Made by a program: the position numbers and the translations under genes
Shown here: in pieces, positions 62,810 to 64,000 of the stretch
Numbering within the stretch: position 1 is the stretch's first letter
Layout of the letters: the number at the start of each line of letters is the position of its first letter
The notes under the pieces: model-generated
The model's database searches: none
Told to the model about the DNA's origin: nothing
The model's input: the letters and a program-made list of their open reading frames with translations, nothing else
Assembly (NCBI RefSeq): GCF_008386395.1
Contig: NZ_CP043761.1
Location: 4,278,001 to 4,342,000 of the forward strand
Direction of reading: 5' to 3'
Origin: Paenibacillus sp. 37
GTDB taxonomy: Bacteria > Bacillota > Bacilli > Paenibacillales > Paenibacillaceae
Length of the DNA: 64,000 bases

Positions 62810-63483
62810 CGATTCCCCCTCCTCATCTGAGCCGCGATCTGCATAAGATCTTCAGGTTGTTGGTTAACTGCTTCTTCTTGTTTGGGTACATCAGGAGCTG
62901 GAGGCTCAGGAATGACCTGTAACATCAGACTGAGCAATGGTCCATATGGGCTGTTCTGTCCGGTAATGCTCTCGGTCATCGTGACCAGAGCTTTATAGCA
63001 GCTGGAGAGCACACCCAAGGCATCTTCCTCAGGAGCCTCAGCCACAAATTCAAGCACCATAGGCAGATAATCCGGCAACTCACTTACTTCCATATAAAAT
63101 CCTGCAGCTTCATATCTGCGTTTCAATTCAATCAGAGCCGGGCCCCGATCCCGCTCATCGCCATGAAGAACATACGTGAGATAGAGGTTACACTTTTTAT
63201 CAAAATCGAATGTACGAACATAGGCATCCTGCCACTCAATCGAGCTTACTGCCTGTGCTTCATCTACAAATGTCAGCAAGATCTGGTTCACCGTCTCATC
63301 GGAAATGGACTGTATAGCTTCCTTCACTCCCTGCAGCCCTTCTCTCCACACTGTATCGGGATATTGCAACAGATAGGAGATCAGTTTACAGACCATTCTT
63401 CTTGTATTCGTATCGTAAACCAGAGCCTGACCTGTTCCTTCATTGAGTTCGATCGTCATCGTTGTCGTTGTCTCCTCTCCCAT
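62806..63483 (-). CDS. narJ: Nitrate reductase molybdenum cofactor assembly chaperone
   Basis: A 225-residue NarJ/NarW chaperone needed for insertion of the molybdenum cofactor into NarG. Seen: KLISYLLQYPDTVWREGLQ, NLYLTYVLHGDERDRG, LPDYLPMVLEFVAEAPEEDA. Start at 63483: the ATG overlaps the narH stop in TGATG, and GGAG is seven bases upstream. The frame is open five codons further but would then sit inside narH. Coupled to narI by a 4-bp overlap. Confidence 0.94.
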   Translation of the reverse strand: MGEETTTTMTIELNEGTGQALVYDTNTRRMVCKLISYLLQYPDTVWREGLQGVKEAIQSISDETVNQILLTFVDEAQAVSSIEWQDAYVRTFDFDKKCNLYLTYVLHGDERDRGPALIELKRRYEAAGFYMEVSELPDYLPMVLEFVAEAPEEDALGVLSSCYKALVTMTESITGQNSPYGPLLSLMLQVIPEPPAPDVPKQEEAVNQQPEDLMQIAAQMRRGNR

Positions 63484-64000
63484 CAGAATACTCCGCAAGA
63501 ACCTGGCCCCCCTGCAAAATCAAGTCCGCAGTTGCCCTGTTCGCTGAAGAGATCTTCCACTTCCTCACGGTGAGCTGGCGGGATGACAAAACGGTCATTG
63601 TATTTCGCAATAGCGAGCAGTCGGTACATGTCCTCCACTTCCTGAGCATCCATGCCTACTCTTTCCAGTAATTCCGATTCACTGGTCTTGCCCGTCTGCT
63701 GGTTACGCATGTGAATGCGCATAACTGCCATTTTTCGCAGTACTTCACGGATTCGATCCGTATCTCCTGCCGTAAGCAGATTGGCCAAATATTCCACTGG
63801 AATACGCATGTTATCAATCGCCGGGAAAATATCATTGGCCTCCAGCGAACTTCCCTGTCCCTCTACCCGATTGGTAATCGGGCTAAGCGGTGGAATGTAC
63901 CATACCATTGGCATGGTGCGGTATTCTGGGTGAAGCGGGAGCGCAATTTTCCAGTCAATAACCATTTTATAAATAGGGGACTGTTGCGCTGCAATAATCC
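63483..64000 (-). CDS. narH: Respiratory nitrate reductase beta subunit, 3' end only
   Basis: The C-terminal ~172 residues of the iron-sulfur subunit of membrane-bound nitrate reductase; the gene continues beyond the right edge. Recognisable text: SPIYKMVIDWKIALPLHPEY, MVWYIPPLSPI, then LEANDIFPAIDNMRIPVEYL. Cysteine-bearing cluster motifs lie upstream outside the window. Its stop overlaps narJ by one base. narG is expected further to the right, making the order narG-narH-narJ-narI-narK. Confidence 0.95.
   Translation of the reverse strand, partial: IIAAQQSPIYKMVIDWKIALPLHPEYRTMPMVWYIPPLSPITNRVEGQGSSLEANDIFPAIDNMRIPVEYLANLLTAGDTDRIREVLRKMAVMRIHMRNQQTGKTSESELLERVGMDAQEVEDMYRLLAIAKYNDRFVIPPAHREEVEDLFSEQGNCGLDFAGGPGSCGVF

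Overview
The window looks like a chromosomal segment of an endospore-forming, facultatively anaerobic Bacillota of the Paenibacillus type. Reasons: strong AGGAGG-like ribosome sites with frequent GTG/TTG starts, a CotF-type spore coat protein, LplB/LplC-style sugar ABC permeases, a membrane-anchored AraC sensor-regulator, a YlbF-family protein, and a nar-fnr-ywiC-narK neighbourhood like that of Bacillus subtilis. No rRNA, tRNA, CRISPR array or intact insertion sequence was seen.

Layout. (1) 1-5.8 kb: end of a membrane metallophosphoesterase gene, then a zwf-tal-gnd operon (pentose phosphate pathway) with a divergent LysR regulator. (2) 5.9-10 kb: a compact cheA-cheW-mcp module. (3) 10.5-15.7 kb: singletons (unknown protein, cupin, aldo/keto reductase with an MmyB-type regulator, LRR-like protein). 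(4) 15.8-27.8 kb: a sugar-acid and oligosaccharide locus. A five-gene operon (amidohydrolase, dgaE-like, dgaF-like, kdgK, GntR) is divergent from an AraC-type membrane regulator, followed by a GH130 enzyme and its ABC importer. (5) 28-37 kb: accessory, AT-rich. It holds a CPBP protease/MerR pair behind a MerR-style promoter, a secreted glucanase-like enzyme with two LacI-type operators, an ankyrin protein, a 1163-residue SIR2-domain protein (candidate anti-phage NADase), and a DUF6809/XRE pair with a duplicated operator. (6) 37-48.6 kb: two serine hydrolases, TetR with a divergent hydrolase, DUF1361, spore coat protein, an ECF41 sigma factor with its CMD-domain partner, a Rieske oxygenase and a second cupin. 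(7) 48.7-55.4 kb: an LRR protein, a Tyr/Pro/Gly-rich small protein, and a seven-gene operon containing two SUKH proteins, a beta-propeller, unknowns and a zinc-ribbon protein. (8) 55.5-64 kb: an anaerobic nitrogen-respiration block with nirK-type copper nitrite reductase, two Crp/Fnr regulators, a YlbF protein, a ZIP transporter, YwiC, and narH(partial)-narJ-narI-narK, where NarK carries a fused C-terminal PAS domain.

Most noteworthy: the SIR2 protein with an unrecognised ~800-residue C-terminal half; the NarK-PAS fusion; an ECF41-like promoter in front of the CMD gene; several TGTGA-N6-TCAC(A/T/C) Fnr-type boxes across the denitrification block, one in front of ylbF; the paired 17-bp operators between DUF6809 and XRE; and the MerR-type 19-bp-spacer promoter. 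All family assignments come from reading motifs by eye; no database search was run.
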